A stretch of 64,000 nucleotides of DNA from Cryobacterium glucosi (GTDB lineage: Bacteria > Actinomycetota > Actinomycetes > Actinomycetales > Microbacteriaceae). Below are positions 7,542 through 16,747 of this stretch, one piece after another. Numbering within the stretch: the stretch's first letter is position 1; each line of letters opens with the position of its first letter. Location: the NCBI RefSeq assembly GCF_004402235.1, contig NZ_SOFS01000015.1, positions 1 to 64,000 on the forward strand, written 5' to 3'. The notes beneath the pieces were generated by a model. The model was not told the DNA's origin. It saw only the letters and a list, made by a program, of their open reading frames with translations, and made no database searches. Both the position numbers and the translations under genes were made by a program.

Positions 7542-8846
7542 ATGCACAGCACAGCACGAACCCGGCGAGTCCTCGCCGCGACCGCGGCATCGGCCGCCGT
7601 CATCCTCGCCCTCGGCGCCTGCTCATCGGGCGGCGGCGCGGCGGGAGCGGCGACCACAGCCCACGGCCCCATCACGATCTGGTACTCGAACAACGCGACC
7701 GAGATCGCCTGGGGCAAGCAGATGGTGACCGCCTGGAACGCCGACCACCCGAACGAAACCGTCACCGCGCAGGAGATCCCGGCCGGCAAGAGCAGCGAGG
7801 AAGTGATCGGCGCCGCCATCACGGCGGGAAACGCACCATGCCTCGTGTACAACACTGCCCCGGTCGCAGTTCCCCAGTTCCAGAAGCAGGGCGGCCTCGT
7901 CGACCTGAGCAGCTTCTCCGACGGTGACTCCTACATCAAGGCCCGCTCGGGCGATACCGCGACCCAGTACGAGTCGACAGACGGCAAGTTCTACCAGATG
8001 CCGTGGAAGTCCAACCCTGTGATGATCTTCTACAACAAGGACATGTTCGCCAAGGCCGGGCTCGACCCGGAGAACCCGAAGCTCGCCACCTATGACGAGT
8101 TCCTGACCGCCTCCCGCGCCCTGGTCTCCAGTGGGGCCGCGGCGAACGCGATCTACCCGTCCCCGACGAGTGAGTTCTACCAGAGCTGGTTCGACTTCTA
8201 CCCGCTGTACGCCGCCGAGACCGGGGGCAAGCAGCTCGTCGAAGACGGCAAGGCCACGTTCACCGGCGACGAGGGCGCCAAGGTCGCCGACTTCTGGAAG
8301 ACCATGTACACCGAGGGACTCGCGAACAAAGAGCTCTACCAGGGCGACTCGTTCGCCGACGGCAAGGCCGCGATGTCGATCGTGGGACCGTGGGCTGTTC
8401 CGGTGTACAAGGACAAGGTGAACTGGGGCGCCGTTCCGGTGCCGACGAGCGCCGGGACATCCGCTGACAAGACCTACACCTTCAGCGACGCCAAGAACGT
8501 CGGCATGTACACCGCGTGCAAGAACCAGGGCACCGCCTGGGACGTGCTGAAGTTCTCGACGAGCGAGGCGCAGGACGGCCAGCTCCTCAGCCTGACCGGC
8601 CAGATGCCGATCCGCTCCGACCTGACCACCACGTACCCGGACTACTTCGCCGCGAACCCGGCGTACGTCGCCTTCGGCGACCAGGCCGCGCGCACCGTCG
8701 AGGTTCCGAACGTGTCGAACTCGGTCGAGGTGTGGCAGACGTTCCGGGATGCCTACTCCAAGTCGGTCATCTTCGGGCAGGGCGACATCGCCTCCACCCT
8801 GGGCGGCGCGGCAGACAAGATCAACACCCTGGTCTCGAGCAAGTAG
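7542..8846 (+). CDS. ABC transporter extracellular sugar-binding lipoprotein
   Basis: A 434-residue family-1 solute-binding protein. A lipoprotein signal with lipobox ALGAC puts the modified Cys near residue 26, so the protein should be anchored on the outer face of the membrane. The body shows the fold typical of maltose/multiple-sugar binding proteins (ITIWYSNN at the start, YQMPWKSNPVMIFYNKDMF near 150, IVGPWAVPVYKD near 285). GGAGAAACC precedes the ATG. A 165-base gap separates it from the regulator. With the two permeases next to it, it delivers an oligosaccharide; no ATPase gene is nearby, so a shared MsiK-type ATPase is likely. Confidence 0.9.
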   Translation: MHSTARTRRVLAATAASAAVILALGACSSGGGAAGAATTAHGPITIWYSNNATEIAWGKQMVTAWNADHPNETVTAQEIPAGKSSEEVIGAAITAGNAPCLVYNTAPVAVPQFQKQGGLVDLSSFSDGDSYIKARSGDTATQYESTDGKFYQMPWKSNPVMIFYNKDMFAKAGLDPENPKLATYDEFLTASRALVSSGAAANAIYPSPTSEFYQSWFDFYPLYAAETGGKQLVEDGKATFTGDEGAKVADFWKTMYTEGLANKELYQGDSFADGKAAMSIVGPWAVPVYKDKVNWGAVPVPTSAGTSADKTYTFSDAKNVGMYTACKNQGTAWDVLKFSTSEAQDGQLLSLTGQMPIRSDLTTTYPDYFAANPAYVAFGDQAARTVEVPNVSNSVEVWQTFRDAYSKSVIFGQGDIASTLGGAADKINTLVSSK

Positions 8847-8852
8847 CACCTC

Positions 8853-9806
8853 GTGACCGTCACCGAATCGCGGACCTCGTCCGCCGGGAGCCCCATCAGG
8901 GCTCCCGGCGGGCGGGCCACCCGGCGCCGCCCGTGGCTGGGCCGGAACCCGATCGGGCTCCTGCTCAGCGCCCCCTACCTCGTCTTCGTGATCGCCGTCT
9001 TCGCGTACCCGCTCGTCTTCGCGGTGTACATGGCCTTCCACGACTACTTCTTCGCCGCCCCCGGCGCCCAGGTCGACCGGCCGTTCGTGGGCCTCGACAA
9101 CTTTCAGGAGGTGCTCTCCGACCCGGCCGTGATCCGCTCCTTCGGGAACGTCGGCATCTTCCTGCTGATCAACGTGCCGCTGACCGTCGTGCTCTCGCTC
9201 GTCCTCGCGACGGCACTCAACAAGGCCGTGCGCGGCCGCACCTTCCTGCGGGTCGCGTACTACGTGCCCTACGTCACCGCGAGCGTCGCGGTCGTCGGCG
9301 TCTGGCTCTTCCTCTTCAGCGGCGGCGGCCTCGTCAACCAGATCCTCGGCCCACTCGCCCCCGACCCGTCCTGGCTGATCAGCCCGACCTGGGCCATGCC
9401 CACGATCGCCCTGTTCGTGACATGGAAGCAGCTCGGCTTCTACATTCTGCTGTACCTCGCCGCGCTGCAGAGCGTGTCGACGGAGCTCTACGAGGCCGCC
9501 TCGACAGACGGTGCCGGTGCGATCCGTAAGTTCTTCTCCGTCACGATCCCCGGCGTGCGCCCGGCGACGGTGCTCGTGCTGCTGCTCTCCACCGTGACGG
9601 GAGCGAACCTCTTCACCGAGCCGTACCTCCTCACCGGCGGCGGCGGCCCGAACGGTGCATCGACCTCTCCCGTGCTGCTGATGTACCAGAAGGGTATCGA
9701 GCAGGGTAACCCGGACACCGCGTCCGCGATCGGCATCATCCTGGTGATCGGCGTGCTCATCATCGCCTTCATCCAGCGCAAGATCGCCGGAGGTGACGAA
9801 TCATGA
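8853..9806 (+). CDS. ABC sugar transporter permease (MalF/UgpA-type)
   Basis: A 317-residue inner-membrane permease of the binding-protein-dependent sugar ABC family with six predicted helices. The EAA loop that docks on the ATPase is visible as YEAASTDGAGAIRKFFSVTIPGVRP near residues 212-236. The N-terminal 30 residues are a basic cytoplasmic lead-in. GTG start 6 bases after the binding-protein stop; the stop overlaps the next permease's ATG, so the genes are translationally coupled. Confidence 0.9.
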   Translation: MTVTESRTSSAGSPIRAPGGRATRRRPWLGRNPIGLLLSAPYLVFVIAVFAYPLVFAVYMAFHDYFFAAPGAQVDRPFVGLDNFQEVLSDPAVIRSFGNVGIFLLINVPLTVVLSLVLATALNKAVRGRTFLRVAYYVPYVTASVAVVGVWLFLFSGGGLVNQILGPLAPDPSWLISPTWAMPTIALFVTWKQLGFYILLYLAALQSVSTELYEAASTDGAGAIRKFFSVTIPGVRPATVLVLLLSTVTGANLFTEPYLLTGGGGPNGASTSPVLLMYQKGIEQGNPDTASAIGIILVIGVLIIAFIQRKIAGGDES

Positions 9807-10711
9807 GCAAGCGCACACCAGGCCCGGGTACGGGCACAATCAGCACGCGCGCACCGGGAAGGCGCACGACCAGCGGCATGAGCCGCGGGCAGAACATCCT
9901 CCGCGGCGTCGTGCTCACCATCGGAGCCGTGGCGTTCCTGTTCCCGTTCTACTACATGATCGTCGGCTCACTCCAGAAGTCGCCGGACACCTCCATCTCG
10001 GGAGCATTCCCGAACCCGGCCAACCTCACCCTCGAGAACTACGCGGACATCAACAGCCGCGTCAACCTGATGCAGACCCTGCTCAACTCCGGCATCTTCA
10101 CCGGCGGTGTGATCGTCGGCACCCTCGTCTTCGGGGTCCTCGTCGGCTACGCGCTCGCCCAGCTGCAGTGGCGCGGCCGCGGGATCACCTTCGCGCTCGT
10201 TCTGCTCGTGCAGGTCGTTCCGTTCCAGCTGCTGATGATCCCGCTCTACGTGATGATCGCGAGGGACTACGGCCTTGCCGACAACTACCTCGGCATGATC
10301 CTGCCGTTCGCGATCAACTCGACGGCCGTGATCATCTTCCGGCAGTACTTCCTGCAGGTCCCCCGCGAGCTCTTCGACGCGGCCAGGATCGACGGTGCCG
10401 GCGAGGTCGTGCTGCTCTGGCGGATCGCCCTCCCGCTGGTGCGCCCCGCCCTGCTCACCGTCGTGCTGCTGACCTTCATCGGCCCGTGGAACGAATTCCT
10501 CTGGCCGTTCCTGGTCACCAAGCAGGCCTCGATGCAGCCGCTCGCTGTCGCCCTCGCCAACTACATCAGCACCGTCGCGGCCTCCGCGGCGAACCCCTTC
10601 GGAGCGGTCCTCGCCGGCGCCTGCGTGCTGGCCGGACCCGCCGTCATCCTCTTCATCCTCTTCCAACGACACTTCGTCTCGACCGACATCGGTTCAGGCG
10701 TGAAAGGCTAG
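9803..10711 (+). CDS. ABC sugar transporter permease (MalG/UgpE-type)
   Basis: A 302-residue permease, partner of the preceding protein. It has about six membrane helices and the EAA motif FDAARIDGAGEVVLLWRIALPLVRP near residues 191-215. It ends in the FQRHFVSTDIGSGVKG tail typical of MalG-like carbohydrate permeases. It overlaps the upstream permease by 4 bases and is followed after 2 bases by the GH130 gene. No ATPase gene follows, in line with actinobacterial systems that share one multitask ATPase. Confidence 0.9.
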   Translation: MSKRTPGPGTGTISTRAPGRRTTSGMSRGQNILRGVVLTIGAVAFLFPFYYMIVGSLQKSPDTSISGAFPNPANLTLENYADINSRVNLMQTLLNSGIFTGGVIVGTLVFGVLVGYALAQLQWRGRGITFALVLLVQVVPFQLLMIPLYVMIARDYGLADNYLGMILPFAINSTAVIIFRQYFLQVPRELFDAARIDGAGEVVLLWRIALPLVRPALLTVVLLTFIGPWNEFLWPFLVTKQASMQPLAVALANYISTVAASAANPFGAVLAGACVLAGPAVILFILFQRHFVSTDIGSGVKG

Positions 10712-10713
10712 TC

Positions 10714-11880
10714 ATGCGCGAATCCACTGCAGCATCCCCCGTCCCTTCGTCCGCCCCCTCCCCGGCGAACGTGCCGCACGCCTCCGCCCCGAAACGGATG
10801 CCCGGCGCGGCATTCCCCTACCGCCTCACCCGGATGGGCGTCGTCATGACGCCGGAACCGGGCAACGCCCTCGAGGCGGAGGGCGTGCTCAACCCCGGCT
10901 CCGGGCACACGCCAGACGGCACCCTGTACCTGCTTCCCCGCCTCGTCGCGACCGGGAACGTCTCCAGGGTCGGACTCGCCCGCGTGATCATCACCGACGG
11001 CGTGCCGACGGGCGTCGAGCGCGAGGGCGTCGTCCTCGAGCCCGACCAGGGCTGGGAACGCGGCGCCCACAACGCCGGCGTCGAAGACCCGCGCGTCACC
11101 TTCGTCCCGCGGCTCGGCCTGCACGTGATGACCTATGTCGCATACGGCCCGCTCGGCCCGCGCACGGCCCTCGCGGTCTCCGCCGACCTCCGCAGCTGGC
11201 GCAGGCTCGGCCCGGTGCTCTTCGCCTTCGACGAAGCACTGGACATGGACCTGAACCTGTTCCACAACAAGGACACCGTCTTCTTCCCGGAGCCCGTCAC
11301 GGGTCCGAACGGCGTGGAGTCCTTCGCGGTGCTGCACCGGCCGATGTGGGACCTCGGCGAGGTCAAGCCGGGTGAAGGCATCCGGGTGCCCGCCGGGGTC
11401 ACCGACACCAGGCAGAGCATCTGGATCAGCTACGTGCCGGTCGCGGATGTGCTCGCCGACGTGACGAAGCTCGCGTTCTGGAGCGGCCACCGATTCCTCG
11501 CCGGGCCGGAGTTCGCGTTCGAAGAACTCAAGATCGGCGGCGGACCCGCCCCGCTGCGGGTGCCGGAGGGCTGGCTGCTCCTGCACCACGGCGTCACGGG
11601 CGTGATCGACGGCGCGTTCTCGCAGCAGCAGAAGGTGAACTACGCGGCGGGGGCCATGATCCTCGACGCGGACGACCCGACGATCATCCTGCAGCGCACG
11701 ACCGAACCGCTCCTGAAGGCCGAGACGCCCGACGAGCTCAGCGGCATCGTGCCGAACGTGGTCTTCCCGACCGCGATCGAGGAGATCGAGGGCCAGACCT
11801 ACGTCTTCTACGGCATGGCCGACTCGAAGATCGGCGTCGCCCGCCTGGACCGCACCACCCTGGACCCGACTGACGGATAG
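10714..11880 (+). CDS. GH130 family glycoside phosphorylase/hydrolase
   Basis: A 388-residue protein with the five-bladed propeller pattern of GH130. A conserved NAGVEDPRVTFV near residues 125-136 contains the Asp-Pro-Arg segment of the active site. AVSADLRSW, LNLFHNKDTVFFPE and VFPTAIEEIEGQTYVFYGMADSKIGVARL are the other family blocks. GH130 enzymes phosphorolyse or hydrolyse beta-mannosides, so the operon probably imports and breaks down a mannose-containing oligosaccharide. No secretion signal is seen, so it acts in the cytoplasm. The ATG comes two bases after the permease stop, and a longer in-frame extension upstream lies inside that permease. Confidence 0.85.
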   Translation: MRESTAASPVPSSAPSPANVPHASAPKRMPGAAFPYRLTRMGVVMTPEPGNALEAEGVLNPGSGHTPDGTLYLLPRLVATGNVSRVGLARVIITDGVPTGVEREGVVLEPDQGWERGAHNAGVEDPRVTFVPRLGLHVMTYVAYGPLGPRTALAVSADLRSWRRLGPVLFAFDEALDMDLNLFHNKDTVFFPEPVTGPNGVESFAVLHRPMWDLGEVKPGEGIRVPAGVTDTRQSIWISYVPVADVLADVTKLAFWSGHRFLAGPEFAFEELKIGGGPAPLRVPEGWLLLHHGVTGVIDGAFSQQQKVNYAAGAMILDADDPTIILQRTTEPLLKAETPDELSGIVPNVVFPTAIEEIEGQTYVFYGMADSKIGVARLDRTTLDPTDG

Positions 11881-11918
11881 TTCCGGAACCCCCCGTTCGG
11901 AACATCCGCCCAGTTGCG

Positions 11919-11957
11919 GAAAGAGCACCTTCGTCGACTCGACGAAGGTGCTTTTTC
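11919..11957 (+). terminator. Intrinsic terminator after the sugar operon
   Basis: AGCACCTTCGTCG at 11924-11936 pairs with CGACGAAGGTGCT at 11940-11952 around a 3-base loop, giving a 13-bp stem followed by five Ts. GGAAA before and TTTCC after extend the symmetry, so it can serve both the plus-strand sugar operon and the convergent minus-strand sorbitol operon. Confidence 0.92.
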
Positions 11958-12012
11958 CGTGGTTCAGGGCCGGATGCCGCGAACCGGGCTCCCGATGGAC
12001 CTGCCCGGCCGC

Positions 12013-12273
12013 TCAGGTCGCGAGCTCGTCCAGGAGTCCGACGATGGCGACCAGGGCCGCGGACTCATCGCTTCCGTCGGCGAGGATCTCGATCTCTGCA
12101 CCCCGCTCGACGCCGAGTGCGAGAATCGCGATGATGCTGCCGAGGCTCGCCGTCCGGGCGCCGTGCTTCAGGAAGAGGCTGCTCTGGAATCGGCCTGCCT
12201 CCCGGTGCAACCGGTGTGCGATCGCCGCGTGGATCCCCTGCGGGATGCACACCGTCGCCCTCTCTGTCCTCAT
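12013..12273 (-). CDS. HPr-like PTS phosphocarrier protein with altered active site
   Basis: An 86-residue protein with the HPr fold and length. His15 is present in QGIHAAIA, but the canonical H-A-R-P sequence is missing: position 17 is Ala instead of Arg and position 18 is Ile instead of Pro. Ser46, the regulatory serine of Gram-positive HPr, is kept (GSIIAILALGV). It is the last gene of the sorbitol PTS operon, 12 bases after the IIA gene. It may be a dedicated or degenerate HPr, poor at accepting phosphate from Enzyme I. Confidence 0.8.
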   Translation of the reverse strand: MRTERATVCIPQGIHAAIAHRLHREAGRFQSSLFLKHGARTASLGSIIAILALGVERGAEIEILADGSDESAALVAIVGLLDELAT

Positions 12274-12285
12274 GACCGTCTGGTC

Positions 12286-12648
12286 CTAGTCCTCGATGGT
12301 GATGACGCTGCCGACGCTCAGCTTCGGCGGCGTGGCCGTCTCCACGTAGACCGACCCGTGCATTTTCGCGTTCGTCGCCCCGTTGAAGACGACCGTGATG
12401 TGGCCGAGCCCGTCGAGGTTCTGCCTGGCGACCTCCCCGACGGCGGTGATCAGGTAGGACGCGTCGTCGAGGCGGAGCGACTGGCCGGCGACGATGGCGC
12501 CCGTCGACGCTGTGACGTCGACGATGTAGCAGTAGTCCTTGAGCGCGTCCGGCGCGCCCTGCCCGAACAGGATGAACATTCCCTCGTCGAGGAAGGAGTC
12601 CACGGCATCACCGATTTCCCCGACGACGGTGTGGTAGATGACTGGCAT
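12286..12648 (-). CDS. srlB: PTS glucitol/sorbitol-specific IIA component (SrlB/GutA-like)
   Basis: A 120-residue protein aligning without gaps to the E. coli glucitol IIA over the first 45 residues (VIYHT..., GAPDALKDYCYI) and again at ITAVGEVARQNLDGLGHITVVFNG. It should carry phosphate from HPr to the IIB domain of SrlE. The residue matching the phospho-histidine at 43 of the E. coli protein is Val here (CYIVD). Other histidines are His6, one in LGHIT and one in KMHGS. It is followed by the HPr-like gene. Confidence 0.87.
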   Translation of the reverse strand: MPVIYHTVVGEIGDAVDSFLDEGMFILFGQGAPDALKDYCYIVDVTASTGAIVAGQSLRLDDASYLITAVGEVARQNLDGLGHITVVFNGATNAKMHGSVYVETATPPKLSVGSVITIED

Positions 12649-12732
12649 GACGACTTCTTTCGGTTGTGCGAACGGATGCTGTTTCGTGAGCCGGCGGGGC
12701 CCCGCCGGTGCGGGACCCCGCTGCGATGATTC

Positions 12733-13740
12733 CTAGACGTAGAGTCCGATGCTGGCCAGCCAGGCCAGGGCGACCCGCGGAGCCCCCGTGAAGAAGCGGG
12801 AGTACAACACGGACGGGACGCCGACCTCCACGGTTTCGGGTTCCGCTTCGGCCAGTCCGAGGCCGACCGGGATGAAGTCGCAGGCGTTCTGGGTGTTGAT
12901 GGCGAAGAGCGCGGGGAGGGCGAGGCTCGGGGAAATGTTGCCCTTGCCGATCTCGACGCCGATCAGGGTGCCGATGACCTGCCCGATGACCCCGCCGGGT
13001 CCGAGCAACGGCGACAGGAACGGCAGCGAGCAGATGAAGCCGAGCAGGATCAGGCCCAGGCCGCTGCCGGCGAGGGGAGCGAGAAAGCCGGAGAACCAGT
13101 TTCCGAATCCTGAGCCCTGGATGATCCCGATCAGCATCGCGACGAAGGCCATGAAGGGAATGATCGTGTTGATCATGGTCTGCACCGAGTCGCGTGCGGC
13201 CTGGTAGAAAGTGTTGACCACCTTGCCCGCGCCGAGGCCGATCTTCTGCACGAACGACTGGTTCGGTCGCTGGGCGAGGGTTTCCGAGATCTTCTTGTCC
13301 GTCGAGTACGTATAGGTGCGCGCCGCGGGCTCAGCGCCCACTGGTGGCGCGGCTTCGTTTGTCGCCGAGAGGCTTCGCACCTGCGCCAGGCCGACCGCAG
13401 AGACGTAGATGTCTTCCTTGATGTACTGCATCAGGGGGCCGGAGCGTCCGGTCGGCATGATGTTGATCGTGGGAATCTGCTTCTTCGGGTAGATCCCGCA
13501 GCGCAGCGTCCCGCCGCAGTCGATGACGACCGCGCAGGTCTCATCGTCCGGCACCGAGGTCTTGAAACCGTTGACGGGGATGGCCCCGGTGAGTTCCGCG
13601 ATCTTGTCGACGATGTCCGGCTTGGCCCCGCCGCCCGTGATGTAGACGAGCTTGTTCCTGGTGTCGGTGGGGGTGATCGTGAGCGGGCCGCCGAAACCGC
13701 CGCTGCCCTTGCTAATCACAACTCCGTGATACTGAACCAT
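12733..13740 (-). CDS. srlE: PTS glucitol/sorbitol-specific IIBC component (SrlE-like)
   Basis: A 335-residue protein. The N-terminal IIB domain (about 1-125) has [17 protein letters not shown], holding the cysteine expected to be phosphorylated. A linker and the IIC half (about 165-335) follow, with several membrane helices and [21 protein letters not shown]. It forms the sorbitol-transporting channel with SrlA and receives phosphate from the IIA protein. The linker ([18 protein letters not shown]) is Ala/Pro-rich. ATG start; 11 bases separate it from the upstream IIC gene. Confidence 0.92.
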   Translation of the reverse strand: MVQYHGVVISKGSGGFGGPLTITPTDTRNKLVYITGGGAKPDIVDKIAELTGAIPVNGFKTSVPDDETCAVVIDCGGTLRCGIYPKKQIPTINIMPTGRSGPLMQYIKEDIYVSAVGLAQVRSLSATNEAAPPVGAEPAARTYTYSTDKKISETLAQRPNQSFVQKIGLGAGKVVNTFYQAARDSVQTMINTIIPFMAFVAMLIGIIQGSGFGNWFSGFLAPLAGSGLGLILLGFICSLPFLSPLLGPGGVIGQVIGTLIGVEIGKGNISPSLALPALFAINTQNACDFIPVGLGLAEAEPETVEVGVPSVLYSRFFTGAPRVALAWLASIGLYV

Positions 13741-13751
13741 GATCCTGCTTC

Positions 13752-14330
13752 CTAACCCATCGCCATGGCGGCGTCTTGCATGCGGACCGTTTTACTGAGG
13801 GTGACGCCCTGCTGCTTCATCACGATCGTCGTGGTGAGGTCGGTGACCCAGCCGCTCAGGAAATTGAGCACGAGGCCGACGAGCAGGTAGCGGATCGCGA
13901 GCGGTCCGGCGTCCAGGCCGAGCTTCTGCACGCCCGCCGCGACGCCGAGCCAGATGAACAGTTCACCGGGGTTGATGTGCGGGAAGATGCCGTTGCTGGT
14001 GTGGCAGAAGAAGGCGGCACTCGCGAAATAGCTGGGCTTGTAGCGCTCGGGCATGAAGCGACCGAGCGAGTGCACCATCGGGTTCGCCAGAAGGAACGAC
14101 CCGACGAAGGGAAGCACCATGTACCGCATCAGCGGGTTGCCGCCTGCCTTGCTGGCAAACCGGTTGACCCGGTCCTCTCCGATCAAACGGATCAGCGAGT
14201 TCATTGCGATGAGCAGTAGCAGCACCACCGGAACGATCGTCTGCATCCAGCTGATGAACGTGTCCGCGCCGGTTTGGAACAGCCCGATGAAAAGCTGTGC
14301 GCCCTGCACGAGGAATCCAAGAATATCCAC
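13752..14330 (-). CDS. srlA: PTS glucitol/sorbitol-specific IIC component (SrlA-like)
   Basis: A 192-residue membrane protein of the EIIC-GUT family with four to five helices. Family blocks are [65 protein letters not shown] (read as separate parts) and the C-terminal [10 protein letters not shown]. It pairs with SrlE to carry sorbitol across the membrane. It follows gutM by 3 bases. Order (regulator, gutM, IIC, IIBC, IIA) matches known gut/srl operons of Gram-positives. Confidence 0.92.
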   Translation of the reverse strand: MDILGFLVQGAQLFIGLFQTGADTFISWMQTIVPVVLLLLIAMNSLIRLIGEDRVNRFASKAGGNPLMRYMVLPFVGSFLLANPMVHSLGRFMPERYKPSYFASAAFFCHTSNGIFPHINPGELFIWLGVAAGVQKLGLDAGPLAIRYLLVGLVLNFLSGWVTDLTTTIVMKQQGVTLSKTVRMQDAAMAMG

Positions 14331-14333
14331 AGC

Positions 14334-14786
14334 TCACTCCTTTCTTTTCGTGAAGAGGGATGTGACGCGGGTCGCCAGGTGCCCCAACGGGCTTTCCGGT
14401 TCCGCGACTGTCCCCCCTGCCATGATCGTGATGTAGTTCTCACGTGCGTTTTCGGTGGCCTTGCGAACGCTCTTCGGCAGGTACCGGCAGTCGTTCGCGG
14501 AGGTCGACCGAATGTTCTTGCCCTCGAAGCCCGGGAGGTCCCGGAACTTCGAGAAGACGGTGACGCCGGAGATTCTCCGGCTGTCCAGGATGTCGCCGGC
14601 GTCGTCGACACAATGCATCACGATGGCACCGGAGGAGAATGCCCCCTTCTTGATGCCGATCGCGACCTTTCCCTTGCGCCGCAGCTCGCCGTACGCGGAG
14701 GTGAAGCTCTTCATCTGTACCCAGGCGAACGCCATCTGCAGTACGTAGGCGGCGGCAAGCGCCACCAGGATCGGCCAGAAATTCAT
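14334..14786 (-). CDS. gutM: GutM-like glucitol operon activator/accessory protein
   Basis: A 150-residue protein with one N-terminal membrane helix (residues 4-22) and a small soluble domain (YGELRRKGKVAIGIKKGAFSSGAIVMHCVDDAGDI in pieces), as in GutM/SrlM. In E. coli GutM is described as an activator of the glucitol operon, and in Gram-positive operons it sits beside the PTS genes. The membrane helix argues against a plain DNA-binding role. Its ATG overlaps the stop of the regulator gene, so the two are coupled. Confidence 0.85.
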   Translation of the reverse strand: MNFWPILVALAAAYVLQMAFAWVQMKSFTSAYGELRRKGKVAIGIKKGAFSSGAIVMHCVDDAGDILDSRRISGVTVFSKFRDLPGFEGKNIRSTSANDCRYLPKSVRKATENARENYITIMAGGTVAEPESPLGHLATRVTSLFTKRKE

Positions 14787-16723
14787 CGCGGCTCTCCGTC
14801 CGGTTTGTGACTCAGGGATGGCGTTCTCGCCATGTGGAAGAAGAACTCTTCGTAGCTCGCGAGCTGCGAGATCAGGTCGAGTTCGGCGTGATCGCCGGCG
14901 AGGCGGATGACCTCGTCATAGATCCTGACGAGCAGGGTGTCGTCGTAGTCGGTCTTGGCCGGCAGGGCCAGCAGGAAGATGACCCGCTCCCCCGGCTCAC
15001 CGCTCGCGCGGGGAACGACGCCCATCGCAAAGACGACCCGGTTACCGAGCGCGTTCCCCAGGTGCGGAAACCCCACGTAGTCGTCGAGCAGCATCGTCGA
15101 TTGCGCCTCGCGCTCGTCGAGTCGGTCCTGGAATCCCGCGTCCACGACGCCCTCGGCGAGGAGCCGGCCGACCATGAACGCGGTGTTCTCCCGATAGCTC
15201 TGCTCCGGTGGGAGGCGGAAGAAGCGGGTGCGGTCGAGGAGGGAGACCAGGATGCTGTCGGCACCGGCGGCGAGGGAAACGTCGACGTCCTTGTCGTAGC
15301 GGAGCCGGGTGAGCCTGCCGAGGATTTCCCGGTTGTCGAAGAATTCGCTGAGTTCGATGATGGGGGTGCTCGTCACGAGTTCCGACCAGGCCGTGGTCAC
15401 GACGAGGTCGAAGCCGTCGAGGACGGCAGGGACGGCCGCGTCGAGTGCCAGGATCTGATACTCGGTCTTCCCGGACATGACCTTCTGGAGCTGGACCTGG
15501 ATCAGCCGGGCCGGGACGATGCCGGAGGTCGTGACGATGGCGACGCGGTAACGCGGCTCCCGGTGGACCTGCTGTTCTTCGAGGAAGACCTGGAAGTAGG
15601 AGGCGATGAATCCGAGTTCGTCGTCGACGACTCTCAGGCTGGTCTCCTGTTCGATGACCCGCCGGGCGATCCTGGCCATCAGGAATGCGACCGGGTACTC
15701 GCGCTCGATGTCGCCGAGGGCGACGTCTTTCACGTACACCTGGTATTTCATCCGGTTCTGCATGAAGGTGATGTGGTGCACGAACTCCTTCAGGAGCGCG
15801 TTCGCCGGCACGTGGAGGTCCATCTCGGCGTCGATCCGGTCCAGGATCTTCTGGACGAGCACCTCGTTCTCGGTGCCGGAGGGAAACTGTTCGAGGGCGC
15901 GCGCGTCCGTGGGGGTGCGCATGCCGGCGATCGGGAGTGCGAGGAAGATCGATTCGCCGGACGGTATGGACATCTGGATCCTCCGGCCGACGGCGTTGAC
16001 GACCCCGTCGGCGAGGGTGAACGCCGGCGTGGCCGTGAGTGCCAGGTATCGTCCGGGCAGTGCGGTCAGCCCGTGCTCGGTGAGCACGCGGTCGATCATC
16101 ACGGTGAACCAGCGCGTGAGCGATTCGGTCGTCGCGCCGTCCAGATGGTAGTCCGCCGCGGCATCCTCGATGATCTCGACGAACTCGTCATCGAGGGGGT
16201 AGTCGGCGTAGACGGCTTCGAACATGTTCTCGAGCACGAAGAGCCTCACCTGCAGTTCGTCGCCGACCAGCTCGATCCCGACGTTGGGGATCCCGGTGAT
16301 CCGCAGCGCGTACGGCGCCAGGTGTGCCTTGAGCCTGCCGAGATCTCCGGTGACCGTGCTCCTCCCGATACTCATCTCTTCGACGAGGTCGTCGATGAGG
16401 AGCGGACCGGTCTGCTGGACGAGCCGGCGGAAGATGTAGCCGTGCCGGTTGGACGGCAGGTTGAACGAATCGATCCGCTCGAAAAGCTCCTCGCGGATGC
16501 GGGAGAACCCGTCCCTGTCGATGATGAAGAGGCGATACCGGCCGCTGTCCAGTTCGATCGCCGCCGTGCCGGTGAGGGTGCGGTTGAGGTCTCTGATGTC
16601 GTTCATGATCGTCTTCGCGCCGACGCCGAAACGGCGGGCGAGAGAATCGTTCGACGCCGAGAGGCGGGTTTCCAGATACCGGATGATGTGCGCCGGCCTG
16701 CTGAGTGTGCGACGGTTGTCCAC
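14783..16723 (-). CDS. PRD-domain transcriptional regulator with EIIB-like and EIIA domains (MtlR/GutR type)
   Basis: A 646-residue multidomain activator. Helix-turn-helix regions lie at about 1-60 and 95-155, PRD1 at 165-290, PRD2 at 300-400, an EIIB-like domain at 405-490 and a mannitol/fructose-type EIIA domain at 505-640. PRD2 has the expected His (FVHHITFMQNRM), and the EIIA domain keeps its phospho-His (DDYVGFPHLGN). In PRD1 the usual His positions read LTRWFTVMIDR and FLALPI, so they look lost. The EIIB-like domain lacks a Cys in its first loop. It probably activates the sorbitol operon according to PTS phosphorylation. It starts 24 bases downstream of the dehydrogenase gene. Confidence 0.88.
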   Translation of the reverse strand: MDNRRTLSRPAHIIRYLETRLSASNDSLARRFGVGAKTIMNDIRDLNRTLTGTAAIELDSGRYRLFIIDRDGFSRIREELFERIDSFNLPSNRHGYIFRRLVQQTGPLLIDDLVEEMSIGRSTVTGDLGRLKAHLAPYALRITGIPNVGIELVGDELQVRLFVLENMFEAVYADYPLDDEFVEIIEDAAADYHLDGATTESLTRWFTVMIDRVLTEHGLTALPGRYLALTATPAFTLADGVVNAVGRRIQMSIPSGESIFLALPIAGMRTPTDARALEQFPSGTENEVLVQKILDRIDAEMDLHVPANALLKEFVHHITFMQNRMKYQVYVKDVALGDIEREYPVAFLMARIARRVIEQETSLRVVDDELGFIASYFQVFLEEQQVHREPRYRVAIVTTSGIVPARLIQVQLQKVMSGKTEYQILALDAAVPAVLDGFDLVVTTAWSELVTSTPIIELSEFFDNREILGRLTRLRYDKDVDVSLAAGADSILVSLLDRTRFFRLPPEQSYRENTAFMVGRLLAEGVVDAGFQDRLDEREAQSTMLLDDYVGFPHLGNALGNRVVFAMGVVPRASGEPGERVIFLLALPAKTDYDDTLLVRIYDEVIRLAGDHAELDLISQLASYEEFFFHMARTPSLSHKPDGEPR

Positions 16724-16747
16724 GTTGACCTTCCGTCCAGGGGGAAT

